This document shows, one piece after another, positions 54,716-63,901 of a DNA stretch of 64,000 nt; position 1 is the stretch's first letter, and every line of letters starts with the position of its first letter. The DNA lies in NCBI GenBank assembly GCA_934140575.1, contig CAKPBJ010000001.1, forward strand, positions 208,549-272,548, in the 5' to 3' direction. The notes under the pieces were generated by a model. The model was not told where the DNA came from. It saw only the letters and a list, made by a program, of their open reading frames with translations, and did no database searches. The position numbers and the translations under genes are program-made. The stretch comes from an uncultured Bacilli bacterium (lineage in GTDB: Bacteria > Bacillota_I > Bacilli_A > RF39 > UBA660).

Positions 54716-55942
54716 TTATTTATTTTCTTCCATATCAACAGCTTTTACTGTTAATAGATATAGATTTTTATTATCTATTATATATAGATGACTTTTTTGA
54801 TGTTTAGCAACTTCATAGTACATGATTGGTAATCTTAAATTATCTCTTACATCAATTAATTCTCCAAAGCTATTTACTTTTGTTAGAAAGTAATTATTAA
54901 ATTTTGGAAGAGTTGATGTTTCTACTATTAATCTGTCATATTCTCTTAATATTTTTTCTATAAACTTATCATAGTTATTTTTCTTTTCTTTTATTAATGT
55001 TAACATTTTAGCAATCTTTAGACTTGATATCAAACAAATAATTAATGCTATTATTCCTATAAATAAACAGATTATATTATTTAGTGTAAATATACTTGAC
55101 TCGATATTTTGAGTTTCTTGTTTATTTACACCAGATGCTGTCATATTAATGTTTATTGATTTTTGTGATAATGGAATATTTAATATGACTGGGCTTGGTG
55201 ATGGTACTCTTATATCTTCATTTTCTTTATTTGCGTGGAATACTTGGAATGATACTTCTATGTAACTATTAGTTTCTACTCCATATTGAGATTTAAAAGT
55301 ACTGGCAATTGTATTATAGTAATCATAATCTATATCTATATTTTTTGATATTTTATATTCATTATTTATTTGTGTGATTCCTTCTGATGTTTTATCTTGA
55401 AGAATATATTTTTGTTCAAAGTATTTAGATGTATTTTCAGCATTTGAAATTACTAATTTTGCTGTTACTTCATACTCTGTTTTTACATTTAATTGTTCAC
55501 TTGTATTTAAATCATAATTAAATGTTAATCCAACATTTTTTATTAAACTTGAAACATATGACATATTTTTATCTAAACAATTTTGACTATAAAAATTATT
55601 TTCTTTTAGACAAACTTTGTAATCTACATTACCATTTTGTGTATATGAAATTGATTCTTTATTAGTATTATTTAAAGCATAATAAATCATTCCTAGTGAT
55701 AATATTAAAGTAAATACCATTAGTATGATTTGCTTTATAAGTTTATTTTCAAAAGACTCATATTTTATTTTTTTTAAATTGTTCTTTTCAACAAATTTAT
55801 TTTCTTCTTCTGATTTTATATTCTCTATTTTTTTCTTTTTATCTAGTTCTGGTGAGTTTTTTGTATCTTTTATTTCTACAGCTTTATTCACTTTTTCATG
55901 ATGTTTGACTTCATTTTGTTTTGAATCTTTTTGTTTACTCAT
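54716..55942 (-). CDS. DUF5305 membrane protein
   Basis: 408 residues from ATG 55942 (AAGGAGG upstream). A Lys/Glu-rich cytoplasmic N-terminus (1-~75), helix (~85-103), a large external domain with YKVCLKENNFYSQNCL and IPLSQKSININM (~110-295), second helix (~300-322) and a C-terminal cytoplasmic domain. This matches the DUF5305 family, frequently beside SipW genes in archaea and bacteria. Third gene of the TasA-SipW-DUF5305 unit. Confidence 0.85.
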   Translation of the reverse strand: MSKQKDSKQNEVKHHEKVNKAVEIKDTKNSPELDKKKKIENIKSEEENKFVEKNNLKKIKYESFENKLIKQIILMVFTLILSLGMIYYALNNTNKESISYTQNGNVDYKVCLKENNFYSQNCLDKNMSYVSSLIKNVGLTFNYDLNTSEQLNVKTEYEVTAKLVISNAENTSKYFEQKYILQDKTSEGITQINNEYKISKNIDIDYDYYNTIASTFKSQYGVETNSYIEVSFQVFHANKENEDIRVPSPSPVILNIPLSQKSININMTASGVNKQETQNIESSIFTLNNIICLFIGIIALIICLISSLKIAKMLTLIKEKKNNYDKFIEKILREYDRLIVETSTLPKFNNYFLTKVNSFGELIDVRDNLRLPIMYYEVAKHQKSHLYIIDNKNLYLLTVKAVDMEENK

Positions 55943-55955
55943 TTTATTTTCCTCC

Positions 55956-57092
55956 TTACCAGGCTTCATTTATCATTACGGTTGGGTAACCAATAAAAGG
56001 TATTTTAGCATCTACAATTCCTACTATCATATCAATAGTTATTTTATATTCATCCATATTATTGTTAGCATCACCTTTTGTATATATAATTAATTCTTTA
56101 TCTGTTTGAATTTCTTTATATATACGATGAACTACTACTTTATCATTATAGTTATAGGCTATTACTTTGCCTATTTTAAGATCTTTTTCCTTAAATTGTT
56201 GATTTACTATAACAACGTCACCTTTATTAATGTTTGGTACCATAGAACCTGTTGCGATTGCGATTGCATAATATTTAAAATAGCCTGATACAAAATAAAT
56301 CATTACAATCAATATTATGATTATTGGAAATTCACAAGCTATTTTTAATTTTGCACTATGTTTATGTTCTAATACTAATGCTTCTGTTTTATCTTTCTTT
56401 AACCAATTATTTAAATTAATTAGTATTAAGATTGGTAAAATAAAGAATATTATCGAATACAAATATTCATTAGGATTAGGTATTATTGGTAAGAAATATT
56501 TGTATAAATTTAGTACCATTAAGTAAACCAAACACGGAGTATATCCAAAATGGTATGTCATCCAACTACATAGTATATTTTCACTAATTGAAGGAATTAT
56601 TGTTAGGGCTAATAATAAAAATGTTTCTTTTGAAAAACTTATTGCATTTATAGATGTTGCTATTGTACAGTCCAAACATATAAAAGCAATTGTTATTAAT
56701 ACAATTATACCATTTTTATCTCCAGCTTTTGTAATTAGTGTGTACCTTAAATATTCTTTTGCTATTATATAAAGAATTAATGGTATTATTGCTGTTGTCA
56801 TATATTTTAATGTTAAATAATTTCCTACTTTAGCAAAGCTTATAAATATTCCTGACATATAATATATCATGAAGAACGTTATTAAATTTATTATAATTTC
56901 TAATATTATATCTTTTGCATATCTATGTCTATCTTTTTCATAGCCAAATATTATTTTTGTTATTAATAAAAGTATTATAGTAAACAAAAGCAATGTCCAT
57001 CTATTAAATATTTTAAATAAAAAGCCATTTAATAGAGATATTGCTATTATGATTAAGGAAAATATTATAAGTCTTTTAAAACTTTTTTTCAT
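55956..57092 (-). CDS. SipW-type signal peptidase with long membrane part
   Basis: 378 residues from ATG 57092 (GGAG 9 nt upstream). About eight helices form residues 1-250, then the peptidase domain: S283 in ATGSMVPNINKGD, H322 in VVHRIYK, GDANNNMD. The Ser-His dyad defines the SipW/ER type. The large multi-helix N-terminus is unusual and absent from the first SipW of this window, so it may have a separate role such as a transporter or a scaffold. It follows the TasA-like gene after a terminator hairpin and probably is read by partial readthrough. Confidence 0.85.
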   Translation of the reverse strand: MKKSFKRLIIFSLIIIAISLLNGFLFKIFNRWTLLLFTIILLLITKIIFGYEKDRHRYAKDIILEIIINLITFFMIYYMSGIFISFAKVGNYLTLKYMTTAIIPLILYIIAKEYLRYTLITKAGDKNGIIVLITIAFICLDCTIATSINAISFSKETFLLLALTIIPSISENILCSWMTYHFGYTPCLVYLMVLNLYKYFLPIIPNPNEYLYSIIFFILPILILINLNNWLKKDKTEALVLEHKHSAKLKIACEFPIIIILIVMIYFVSGYFKYYAIAIATGSMVPNINKGDVVIVNQQFKEKDLKIGKVIAYNYNDKVVVHRIYKEIQTDKELIIYTKGDANNNMDEYKITIDMIVGIVDAKIPFIGYPTVMINEAW

Positions 57093-57117
57093 TTTATTAT
57101 TCTCCTTCATAAAAAAT

Positions 57118-57139
57118 AACACAGTATTTTACTGTGTCA
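57118..57139 (-). terminator. Attenuating terminator after the TasA-like gene
   Basis: ACACAGTA and TACTGTGT hairpin, then TATTTTTT. Placed between an abundant structural gene and its processing peptidase, it would lower expression of the latter. Confidence 0.8.
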
Positions 57140-57148
57140 TTTCTATTT

Positions 57149-57829
57149 TTAGTCTACTGAACTATAGTTTAATGAAATATCTCCAAATGAAACAGTAAAA
57201 TCTCCATCTGCTACTGCACTATTTGCTAGATATTCTATTGTTACTGTTACTGGTTCACTAGCAGACTTTATTAATTGATGATTAGTAATACTTGCTAAAC
57301 CACTTGTTGTTTCAGCTTCGCTTCCAACTTTAACTTTAACAACAATTCCTTCACATGCTTTTTGTACTAGTGCATCTGTTGTACCTTTACCAGCAGTACA
57401 AACTTTATTTGATGTTTGTCCAGAAACATTAGCATATACTATACTCTTTAAATATGCATCTAATTCACCTTTGTTGTAAGCATAGAAATTATAAACTGCT
57501 TTTTGTCCTGGTGCATTAAATGTAGCACTTAAGTTTGAAATTGTTGGATCAGTATCATTATTAATTTTTGCATTTGTTGCACTCATTGGTACAGCTGGAT
57601 TATAATCAGTTAATGCTGTTGATGACATTGTTGCTACAATATCATTTTCTTCAACTGCACTTTCTGAACTTGAAAAATCAACATTGAATGAATGTTCATC
57701 AGGTGAAACATTTGCTGATGAATTAATCCTTAATACATTTGAAAATGCTGCAAATCCGATTGATAAGCCTACAATTCCCACTGCTAAAACTGTTACTAGA
57801 ACAAGTTTTAAGTCCCTATTTTTTTCCAT
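57149..57829 (-). CDS. TasA-like fibre subunit
   Basis: 226 residues, ATG 5 nt after GGATATGAAAG-type site (AGGAGG further up). Signal helix LKLVLVTVLAVGIVGLSIGFAAF (7-29) ending FAAFS; mature part Ser/Ala/Val-rich with many beta strands and two cysteines (KVCTAGKG, KACEG) that could form a disulfide. Own promoter and terminator suggest strong expression, so it is the likely major subunit of the second unit. Family assignment by signal, size and SipW neighbour. Confidence 0.8.
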   Translation of the reverse strand: MEKNRDLKLVLVTVLAVGIVGLSIGFAAFSNVLRINSSANVSPDEHSFNVDFSSSESAVEENDIVATMSSTALTDYNPAVPMSATNAKINNDTDPTISNLSATFNAPGQKAVYNFYAYNKGELDAYLKSIVYANVSGQTSNKVCTAGKGTTDALVQKACEGIVVKVKVGSEAETTSGLASITNHQLIKSASEPVTVTIEYLANSAVADGDFTVSFGDISLNYSSVD

Positions 57830-57863
57830 CTTTCATATCCTCCTACTTTATTAGTATATATTC

Positions 57864-57891
57864 ATGATATCATATTATTCAAATTTTTCAA
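57864..57891 (-). promoter_or_regulatory. Promoter of the TasA-like gene
   Basis: TTGAAA (57891-57886), 16-nt spacer, TATCAT (57869-57864), 35 nt before the start codon on the reverse strand. Confidence 0.65.
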
Positions 57892-57982
57892 GTTATCTTA
57901 TTCTAGCTTTACATTTTTTTATAAATTGGTTTTCTAAATAAATTTAAATATAATATATGAATTTGATAGTTACTATATACAT

Positions 57983-58006
57983 TAAAAAAAGAGCTTTTTA
58001 GCTCTT
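57983..58006 (-). terminator. Terminator of the VirD4/TraG-like gene
   Basis: AAGAGC pairs with GCTCTT (loop TTTTTA) and has seven T at its 3' end on the reverse strand. Confidence 0.8.
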
Positions 58007-58013
58007 AAATATT

Positions 58014-59303
58014 TTAAATTGTCCAATCTATTTTATAATCTGGCAATAATTTTGTTTTTATTGGGTAAACTCTTGGAATTAATATAATTGCTTCGAAGTT
58101 ATTAAGTAACTTTAACTCTTCTTTTGTAATTAATGGTTCAATTCCTTTTTCAGTTTGAGTTTGTCCACACAATGCTGATATTTCATGTAATGTTTCCATA
58201 TCGTTTGCTAGTAAGTAGATAATATTTCCAGATAGCATTTTTATTAAATCAGCTTTTTCTTTTCCGTAAATATTTTTTAATTCTAGTAAGCTTCTTATGT
58301 AGATACTAAAGTTAATATCAAATTTTCTTGAATTAGATAACATTTTTGTAATTTTTTTAAATGGAACTAGTGTTTCAAAGCTGTCAATTAAAATGCTTAG
58401 TCTTTTATCATTTTTTTCATAGTTGTTTGTAGCAGCAAAATAAGCTTCTTCTATAATTATTGGAATTAATCTACTTGATATATCTTTGTTATTACTAATT
58501 ATAAACATAGCTGTTTTTTCTTTTTTTATGTTTTCTATATCAAAGTCTGTTGTTGATAATAATTTTAGTAATGATTCTCTTGATACGAATAATTTTAATT
58601 TTTGGATAAATACAGATACTATACTTCCTCTAGTTTCTACTGGTGCTAATACAATATTTGAAAGATTAATATAGATTGGAGATAGTTTATCATATTCTTT
58701 TATTTTATCTTTTAAAGAATCTAAATCTGTTACTAAATTTAAAATGTTTCCTAGATTTATTTCTTTTTCTGGGGCATTATCAAATAGATATAATGAAAGT
58801 CCTACAAATAATGATGTTGCTGAATCATTCCAGAATGGATCTATGCTTGAATTAAATCTATCTTCACAGCAGAAGTAATATCCTAGATTTTCTAGTAATT
58901 CGACTGCTTTATCTCTTTCATTATTCTTATATAATTTATAAGGATAACTTAGTGGATTAAAACTGTTTCCAGATGATGTGTTATCTAGATTAATTATAAT
59001 TGTTTTGTAGTTTTTACTTTTTAGTTTTTCTGATAGTACATCATATATTCCACCATTTACGTCATGAATTATAAATGATTCCTCTGCTTCTATTGCAAGT
59101 CTTAGGTGTGGAAGAATGATAGTTTGTGTTTTACCACTTCCAGATGTTCCAATTACTAGAGTTTGTTCTCCATCATTTTTTATGTATAGGCTTTTTTCAT
59201 CATACATCATAGGTATTCCCGATTTTTCTATTTTTAAACCAGAACTTATTGGACTTAATTTTGATTTTAATTCTTCACTTGTTGCCCATCTTGATTGTGA
59301 CAT
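58014..59303 (-). CDS. Stand-alone VirD4/TraG-type ATPase
   Basis: 429 residues from ATG 59303 (GGAG upstream; a second ATG two codons earlier sits within the site). Walker A GTSGSGKT (52-59) and Walker B LSILIDSFE; DVNGGIYDVL and NSFNPLSYPYKLYK are VirD4/TraG signatures. It lacks the N-terminal membrane domain, and no relaxase or T4SS genes are in the window. Could be a remnant or a repurposed coupling protein of the surface locus. Confidence 0.85.
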   Translation of the reverse strand: MSQSRWATSEELKSKLSPISSGLKIEKSGIPMMYDEKSLYIKNDGEQTLVIGTSGSGKTQTIILPHLRLAIEAEESFIIHDVNGGIYDVLSEKLKSKNYKTIIINLDNTSSGNSFNPLSYPYKLYKNNERDKAVELLENLGYYFCCEDRFNSSIDPFWNDSATSLFVGLSLYLFDNAPEKEINLGNILNLVTDLDSLKDKIKEYDKLSPIYINLSNIVLAPVETRGSIVSVFIQKLKLFVSRESLLKLLSTTDFDIENIKKEKTAMFIISNNKDISSRLIPIIIEEAYFAATNNYEKNDKRLSILIDSFETLVPFKKITKMLSNSRKFDINFSIYIRSLLELKNIYGKEKADLIKMLSGNIIYLLANDMETLHEISALCGQTQTEKGIEPLITKEELKLLNNFEAIILIPRVYPIKTKLLPDYKIDWTI

Positions 59304-59384
59304 TTTCATCACTCCTTTCTCTTTCATTATATCATTTACTATTTTTGTCATTTAAACAAAAATGGCTTTTTTATATTTTTGTGG

Positions 59385-59390
59385 TATAAT
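59385..59390 (+). promoter_or_regulatory. Extended -10 box upstream of the AraC gene
   Basis: TGG followed by TATAAT (59385-59390) matches an extended -10 (TGnTATAAT), 23 nt before the AraC-type start; no clear -35. The divergent reverse-strand gene also starts nearby. Confidence 0.5.
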
Positions 59391-59412
59391 ATATATTAGT
59401 AAGGAGATTCTT

Positions 59413-59877
59413 ATGTTTTCAAACGAGTTAGTATGTAATATAATTGAATACTTAAATAGCAATATAAATAAAGAAATAACTATTAATGAATTAAGTTTGT
59501 TGTTTTATTTTGATAAGACTTATATTATGAAAAGATTTAAAAAGGAGTTAGGTATTTCAATTAATGAGTACATTAATACAATTAGAATATATAATAGTTT
59601 ATCTTATTTTAAAGATGATAATTATGTATTGAACATTGCTTTAAATAATGGTTTTAATTCTTTAGAATATTTTTCTGAAACATTTAAAAAAATTATGGGA
59701 GTTTCACCTACTATTTATAAAAATTATTTAGGTCATTTAGATATTTCTAATGATGATTTAGAAAAGATTATAAATAATGTGTCTAGAATTAGTTCTATAA
59801 AATTTAATGCTTTAGATTATTTAAGTCATAGGAAACGTGATGTTAGCGGTTATGTTAAGATACTTAAATTAAAATAA
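59413..59877 (+). CDS. AraC-type transcription regulator, DNA-binding domain only
   Basis: 154 residues from ATG 59413 (AAGGAGATTCTT). Residues ~5-105 are a double helix-turn-helix: ITINELSLLFYFDKTYIMKRFKKELGISINEYINTIRI and NIALNNGFNSLEYFSETFKKIMGVSPTIYK. There is no sensor domain; a C-terminal ~45 residues are unassigned. Divergent from the VirD4/TraG-like gene and close to the TasA-like operon, so it may control them; unproven. Followed by a terminator (AAAGAAATATT/AATATTTCTTT, 59917-59965). Confidence 0.85.
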   Translation: MFSNELVCNIIEYLNSNINKEITINELSLLFYFDKTYIMKRFKKELGISINEYINTIRIYNSLSYFKDDNYVLNIALNNGFNSLEYFSETFKKIMGVSPTIYKNYLGHLDISNDDLEKIINNVSRISSIKFNALDYLSHRKRDVSGYVKILKLK

Positions 59878-60234
59878 TTTAAATCGTAAATAAATAGTAA
59901 AGCATGTATTATAAAAAGAAATATTAATAAAATTTCTGTTATTTTTTATAATATTTCTTTTTTTATTTGTTAATAGTTTTATTCTTACTAATACCATTTC
60001 AACTATTCCGCTAGAAATGTTTATATTAATATTTTGTTGTTTTTTACACTACTAAGTGACTTTTTATTTACTAAATCTGTTTATTTTAATTCTTTCAATA
60101 TATTTTTTAAAAGTAAATAAAATAGTGATAAAATTTTCAAATTTCAATATAAAACATTTTTTATTTAACGTATTTTTGAAAATTCCATAATAGTGATAGA
60201 ATATGCTATAATGATTAAGGAGGGAGAATTAAAT

Positions 60235-60936
60235 ATGTTAAAAAAAGAAACTTTAGACTTATTAAACGCTGAAGGTTTAAATTATAAAAATATATTTTCT
60301 ATTTGTATTGGAAAATCATACTTATTTCAAAGTAGATTTATAGATTATATTGGAAAATATAGTCATTGGGATACAAATATTAAAGAAGGAATTTTAAAAT
60401 TAGATGAAAGATCATTCAATGTAGAGTATATAGGTACTACAAGTACTTCCGATAATTATTGGTATTCTTCAGAATTAGAAAGTTTAATACCAGATGAATA
60501 TGTAAATTTAATGATTAAAATTAGAAAAACTATGCAATCATTGAATTTAGAACAACTTACTGAAGGAAAAATTCCTTTAACTAATGATATTAATGGGTAT
60601 AATTTATCAATGATATATATTGCTTTTGCTCCTGAAAATGTTGCATATTTTTGTGGATCAGGTGATACTTCTATTTATATGTTTGTTAAACAACTACCTG
60701 AAAATATATTTAAGAAAATGAATTCTGTTGAGTTTTCATCAAAGGTTATGGAAATAACATCAACATTTAATGTAAATCATAAATTAATGGTAAAAGCATT
60801 ACTATGTGAAAATGAAATTGATTACAATGATGATAACAATAATATTGTGGCTAAATTTAATGAAAATTCTGTTTTAACAATAGAATTTGATAACAATGGA
60901 CTACTAAAAAAGGTTTCTGGAAATTTAAGTTTATAA
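60235..60936 (+). CDS. DUF6882-type protein
   Basis: 233 residues from ATG 60235 (AAGGAGGGAG). ShWDTNIKEGILKLDERSFNVEYIGTTSTSDNYWYSSE (~43-80) has the tryptophan-rich pattern of DUF6882 domains. Mixed beta/alpha, cytoplasmic, function unknown. Single gene with a terminator at 61039-61079. The upstream 59878-60234 gap holds the AraC terminator and no other gene. Confidence 0.65.
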   Translation: MLKKETLDLLNAEGLNYKNIFSICIGKSYLFQSRFIDYIGKYSHWDTNIKEGILKLDERSFNVEYIGTTSTSDNYWYSSELESLIPDEYVNLMIKIRKTMQSLNLEQLTEGKIPLTNDINGYNLSMIYIAFAPENVAYFCGSGDTSIYMFVKQLPENIFKKMNSVEFSSKVMEITSTFNVNHKLMVKALLCENEIDYNDDNNNIVAKFNENSVLTIEFDNNGLLKKVSGNLSL

Positions 60937-61038
60937 ATAATCAAGAGATATAAGATTTTAAATAATAAAATTTATGTTGGAGTATAAATTCAGTATATAT
61001 TATAGACATGATTTTTACTCGGTATTTATAAAAAAGAC

Positions 61039-61079
61039 AAAAGAAGATTAAATTATTTGATAATTTTTTCTTCTTTTTT
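61039..61079 (+). terminator. Terminator of the DUF6882-type gene
   Basis: AGAAGA and TCTTCT flank AAATTA/TAATTT inside the same hairpin, followed by TTTTTTA. Confidence 0.7.
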
Positions 61080-61225
61080 AATGTTATTTAGGGAAACTTA
61101 TATTCATTTAAAATAAATTTTAATGTAGGATAAATTTTTATTAGATTTTAGATTTGTAACCATTTTAAATTCAATTATAAAAAAAGCCTTCATTTTATGG
61201 TAAAATATTAATTGTGGAGGTTTGT

Positions 61226-61834
61226 ATGAATTTAGAAGAAAAAGCAAAATTTATAAAAAAAAGTAGTAAAAAAAATTATTTATTTATATCACCTAAAATT
61301 ATTAAAGGTGGAGCAACATTAGTTGAAAGTTACGAAACGTTGGAATTATATGAAAATATGGATAAAAATACTAAAAAATTTGCTGAGAAAGAAATTGTTA
61401 ATTTAATTTCAAATGCTAATTATTATAATAAAGAAGAAAAAAACTATTTAAATTTTAATTTAGTTTTTTGTGGAGGTCTTGATGATTTACCAAATGATAT
61501 GGGCAGTCCAATAGATTTTATAATGGAAAATAAAGAAAGAATAGTTGCGGTATATAAATATGTAAAGAGTACTGAAGAAAGAAAATTCTTTATTGGTTTC
61601 TCTCATTCAGAAACAATTTATAACTATGGTTGTCTATATTTAAATTTAGCAAAATTGTTGGAAGAGTTTGAAAAAAATAATGTTAAATATGAAATAGATA
61701 CTACTGAAGGTAGATTTACTCCTGCTTTATATAGGGATGACGTAGCTACAAGATTTGTAATTAGTTATAGTCCTAAAAAAGAAATTAAAAGTGAAAAAGG
61801 ACATCAATTAAAGAAAATAAAGAGAAAGGTATAA
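61226..61834 (+). CDS. Hypothetical protein, 202 residues
   Basis: ATG 61226 follows GGAGGTTTGT. A soluble, Lys/Glu/Asn-rich protein with a Cys in FCGGLDDLPNDMGSPIDFIME and a C-terminal Lys-rich tail. I recognise no domain. Terminator (61862-61903, GTGTGTAGAGT/ACTCTATATGCAC plus T-run) follows. Accessory-type gene near IS debris. Confidence 0.6.
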   Translation: MNLEEKAKFIKKSSKKNYLFISPKIIKGGATLVESYETLELYENMDKNTKKFAEKEIVNLISNANYYNKEEKNYLNFNLVFCGGLDDLPNDMGSPIDFIMENKERIVAVYKYVKSTEERKFFIGFSHSETIYNYGCLYLNLAKLLEEFEKNNVKYEIDTTEGRFTPALYRDDVATRFVISYSPKKEIKSEKGHQLKKIKRKV

Positions 61835-61977
61835 TAGTCTTTAATAACTGATATATAATTTTTAGTGTGTGTAGAGTGTTTAACTCTATATGCACTTTTT
61901 TTCATAATAAAAAGACATATAAACTTAAACCTTGATACAATATAAGTGCTCAAACAAAATTGAAAGAAGGTATTTAT

Positions 61978-62228
61978 ATGTCTATATAAAATTGTATTAC
62001 AGATTTACTAGAATTTAAAGATAATAATGTTATTTTTAAAGAAAATTGCTGTTGACTTAATCAAAAAAACGTTCTAAAAAAGATATATCAGGAGATAACG
62101 TTGTTTCATCTAATTCAGTTGAAAGAGTTATAGATTCTTATTATGGCACTCAAAAATTATATAAAACATTTCCCACTGAAGATGATTTTATATATGCTGA
62201 TATTAAGAAAATAGGATTAAAGAAATAG
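61978..62228 (+). pseudogene. ISL3-like transposase remnant plus a second fragment
   Basis: ATG TCT ATA TAA AAT TGT ATT ... reads MSI-stop-NCITDLLEFKDNNVIFKEN, the N-terminus of ISL3-family transposases (usually MSxxxCIxDLLxIKDxNI). After a second stop an unrelated frame reads DISGDNVVSSNSVERVIDSY ... KKIGLKK to the TAG at 62228. Neither is intact; the ends of the element are not clear. Confidence 0.5.
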
Positions 62229-62353
62229 ATAAATGTATTTTATAGTTCTGAGTATAATAAAAATGATGAGCACATCAATCTATTTCTTTTCTTTTTGATA
62301 TATTGTATTTTTTTTAAAATAGTTTATAATAATTACTCGTTAGGGGGATTTAC

Positions 62354-63004
62354 ATGTCTAAAGAACAAAATGTAATAAATTATTATGTTATATGTAATAG
62401 ATTGAAAAATGTTATTAGAACAGGTTGGAAAAATTGGAATGTTCAAAGGGAAAGAATCGAAAGTGTTGCAGAACATATCTTTGGAGTTCAAATGCTTGCA
62501 ATTGCTATGAAATCTGAATATCAGTATGATGTTGATATTAAGAAGGTTATATTTATGTTGGCAGTTCATGAACTTGGTGAAACTGTTATTGGAGATTTAA
62601 CACAATTTCAAATTTCTAAAGATGAAAAAGAAAAATTAGAACATGAAGCAGTAAATAAGATATTAAGTGGATTATTAGATGGTAATCAAATTGAACAATT
62701 ATTCTTAGAATTTGATGCACATAATACCAAAGAATCAATATTTGCTTATCAATGTGATAAGTTAGAATGTGATTTACAAAGTAAATTATATGATGAAGAG
62801 GGTTGCGTAGATTTGAATAAACAAGATGGCAATGATACATTAAAAAATTCTAGAGTCCAAGAATTACTTAAGAATGGTGCTTCTTGGTCAACTATGTGGC
62901 TTCGATTTGGGCAACAAGTTTACCCATATGATGATAATTTTAGAGCAGTATCAGATTATGTAATAAATAATGATATAAGTGATAGTAAAGTTAAACATAT
63001 GTAA
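62354..63004 (+). CDS. HD-domain hydrolase (YfbR/HDDC2 type)
   Basis: 216 residues, ATG behind GGGGGATTTAC. SVAEHIFGVQM (H...), AVHELGETVIGDLTQF (HD in HELGE... with D) and AYQCDKLECDL complete the metal site of a 5'-deoxynucleotidase family. It should dephosphorylate deoxynucleoside monophosphates. Single gene; terminator 63008-63050 (AAAAGACAATT/AATTGTCTTTTT). Confidence 0.85.
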   Translation: MSKEQNVINYYVICNRLKNVIRTGWKNWNVQRERIESVAEHIFGVQMLAIAMKSEYQYDVDIKKVIFMLAVHELGETVIGDLTQFQISKDEKEKLEHEAVNKILSGLLDGNQIEQLFLEFDAHNTKESIFAYQCDKLECDLQSKLYDEEGCVDLNKQDGNDTLKNSRVQELLKNGASWSTMWLRFGQQVYPYDDNFRAVSDYVINNDISDSKVKHM

Positions 63005-63007
63005 TTA

Positions 63008-63050
63008 AAAAGACAATTCGGTCATAAATGCTTAGAATTGTCTTTTTCTT
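63008..63050 (+). terminator. Terminator of the HD-domain gene
   Basis: AAAAGACAATT pairs with AATTGTCTTTTT; loop 17 nt. Confidence 0.85.
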
Positions 63051-63065
63051 TTGTGTGTTATTACA

Positions 63066-63180
63066 AAAAAAATCAACTATTACTAGTTGACTTAAATCTA
63101 ACGTCACATTGGTGCGACGATTTTATCTTATGGAGCGAATAAACAACAGGTTACGAACTAAGTTCTCTTTCAAAAATATT
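63066..63180 (-). other. Structured intergenic sequence with terminator-like hairpins
   Basis: Reverse-strand GTCAACTA/TAGTTGA hairpin with eight T (63066-63092), preceded by CGTC/GACG hairpin (63101-63118) and a segment GGAGCGAATAAACAACAGG on the forward strand. No frame is coding. It looks like the end of a small RNA or a dispersed repeat. The rest of the 63005-63346 gap is AT-rich spacer. Confidence 0.4.
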
Positions 63181-63346
63181 ATATAGCAATTAGTAAGTAC
63201 ATTTTTTCAATGTCTTTTAGTAAAATTCATAAAAAGTGGAATTGGACACTTTTTTGGAAATGGATTCTTATTAAATTTCAATGAGAGTATATGATTTTTT
63301 CAGTATTTATTTTATAATATTATTATAAAATTTTTGGAGGAATTGC

Positions 63347-63886
63347 ATGAAAGAATTAGTTTTATTTATAAAAAATCACTATGAAGCGATATTGTCTGTT
63401 TTAGCATTTATAATATCAATAATTAATTTAATTTACTTAATATTTACTAATAAAAAAAGAATATCTTTTAAGATTGAAAATTATACATCATCAAAAGTTA
63501 ATAATCAAAATTTCTATATGTTTAATATGGAATTTATGAATAAATCACGTTTATCTATATCTATAAATGATTTGATTTTTATTGATGGTGAGAATAGTTA
63601 TTCTATCATAAAATCCCCTCGATTATTAGCAGAAAAAAGTACTACACGTAATAGAGAAGTAATTAGACATCAAGAAGTACATAGTACAAAATTTCCAATT
63701 AATATTACAGGACTTACATCAGAGCAAAAATTTATTGTTATGTATGGACCAGAGAAGTTTGAGAATGAAATCATTAAAATTATAATAATGACTAATAGAG
63801 GTAAAATTAAAAAGAAAATTAATATTAAAAAATACTATTTAACTCCACAACAATTTATGGATGATGCAAGTGAATATTACGATTAA
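63347..63886 (+). CDS. Single-span membrane protein, unknown
   Basis: 179 residues, ATG behind TTGGAGGAATTGC. Helix at ~13-33 (AILSVLAFIISIINLIYLIF), then a cytosolic ~145-residue beta-rich domain (FKIENYTSSKVNNQNFYMFNME). Typical of small phage- or island-encoded proteins; 15 nt before the KilA-N gene, so likely co-transcribed. No family recognised. Confidence 0.6.
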   Translation: MKELVLFIKNHYEAILSVLAFIISIINLIYLIFTNKKRISFKIENYTSSKVNNQNFYMFNMEFMNKSRLSISINDLIFIDGENSYSIIKSPRLLAEKSTTRNREVIRHQEVHSTKFPINITGLTSEQKFIVMYGPEKFENEIIKIIIMTNRGKIKKKINIKKYYLTPQQFMDDASEYYD

Positions 63887-63901
63887 ATAAAAGGAGGAAA
63901 A

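Noticed and set aside
58014..59303. Active conjugative element
   Set aside because: Only a coupling-protein-like ATPase is seen; no relaxase, oriT or T4SS genes.
62333..62840. Reverse-strand frames across the HD-domain gene
   Set aside because: They mirror the HD gene, which has a clear site, motifs and terminator.
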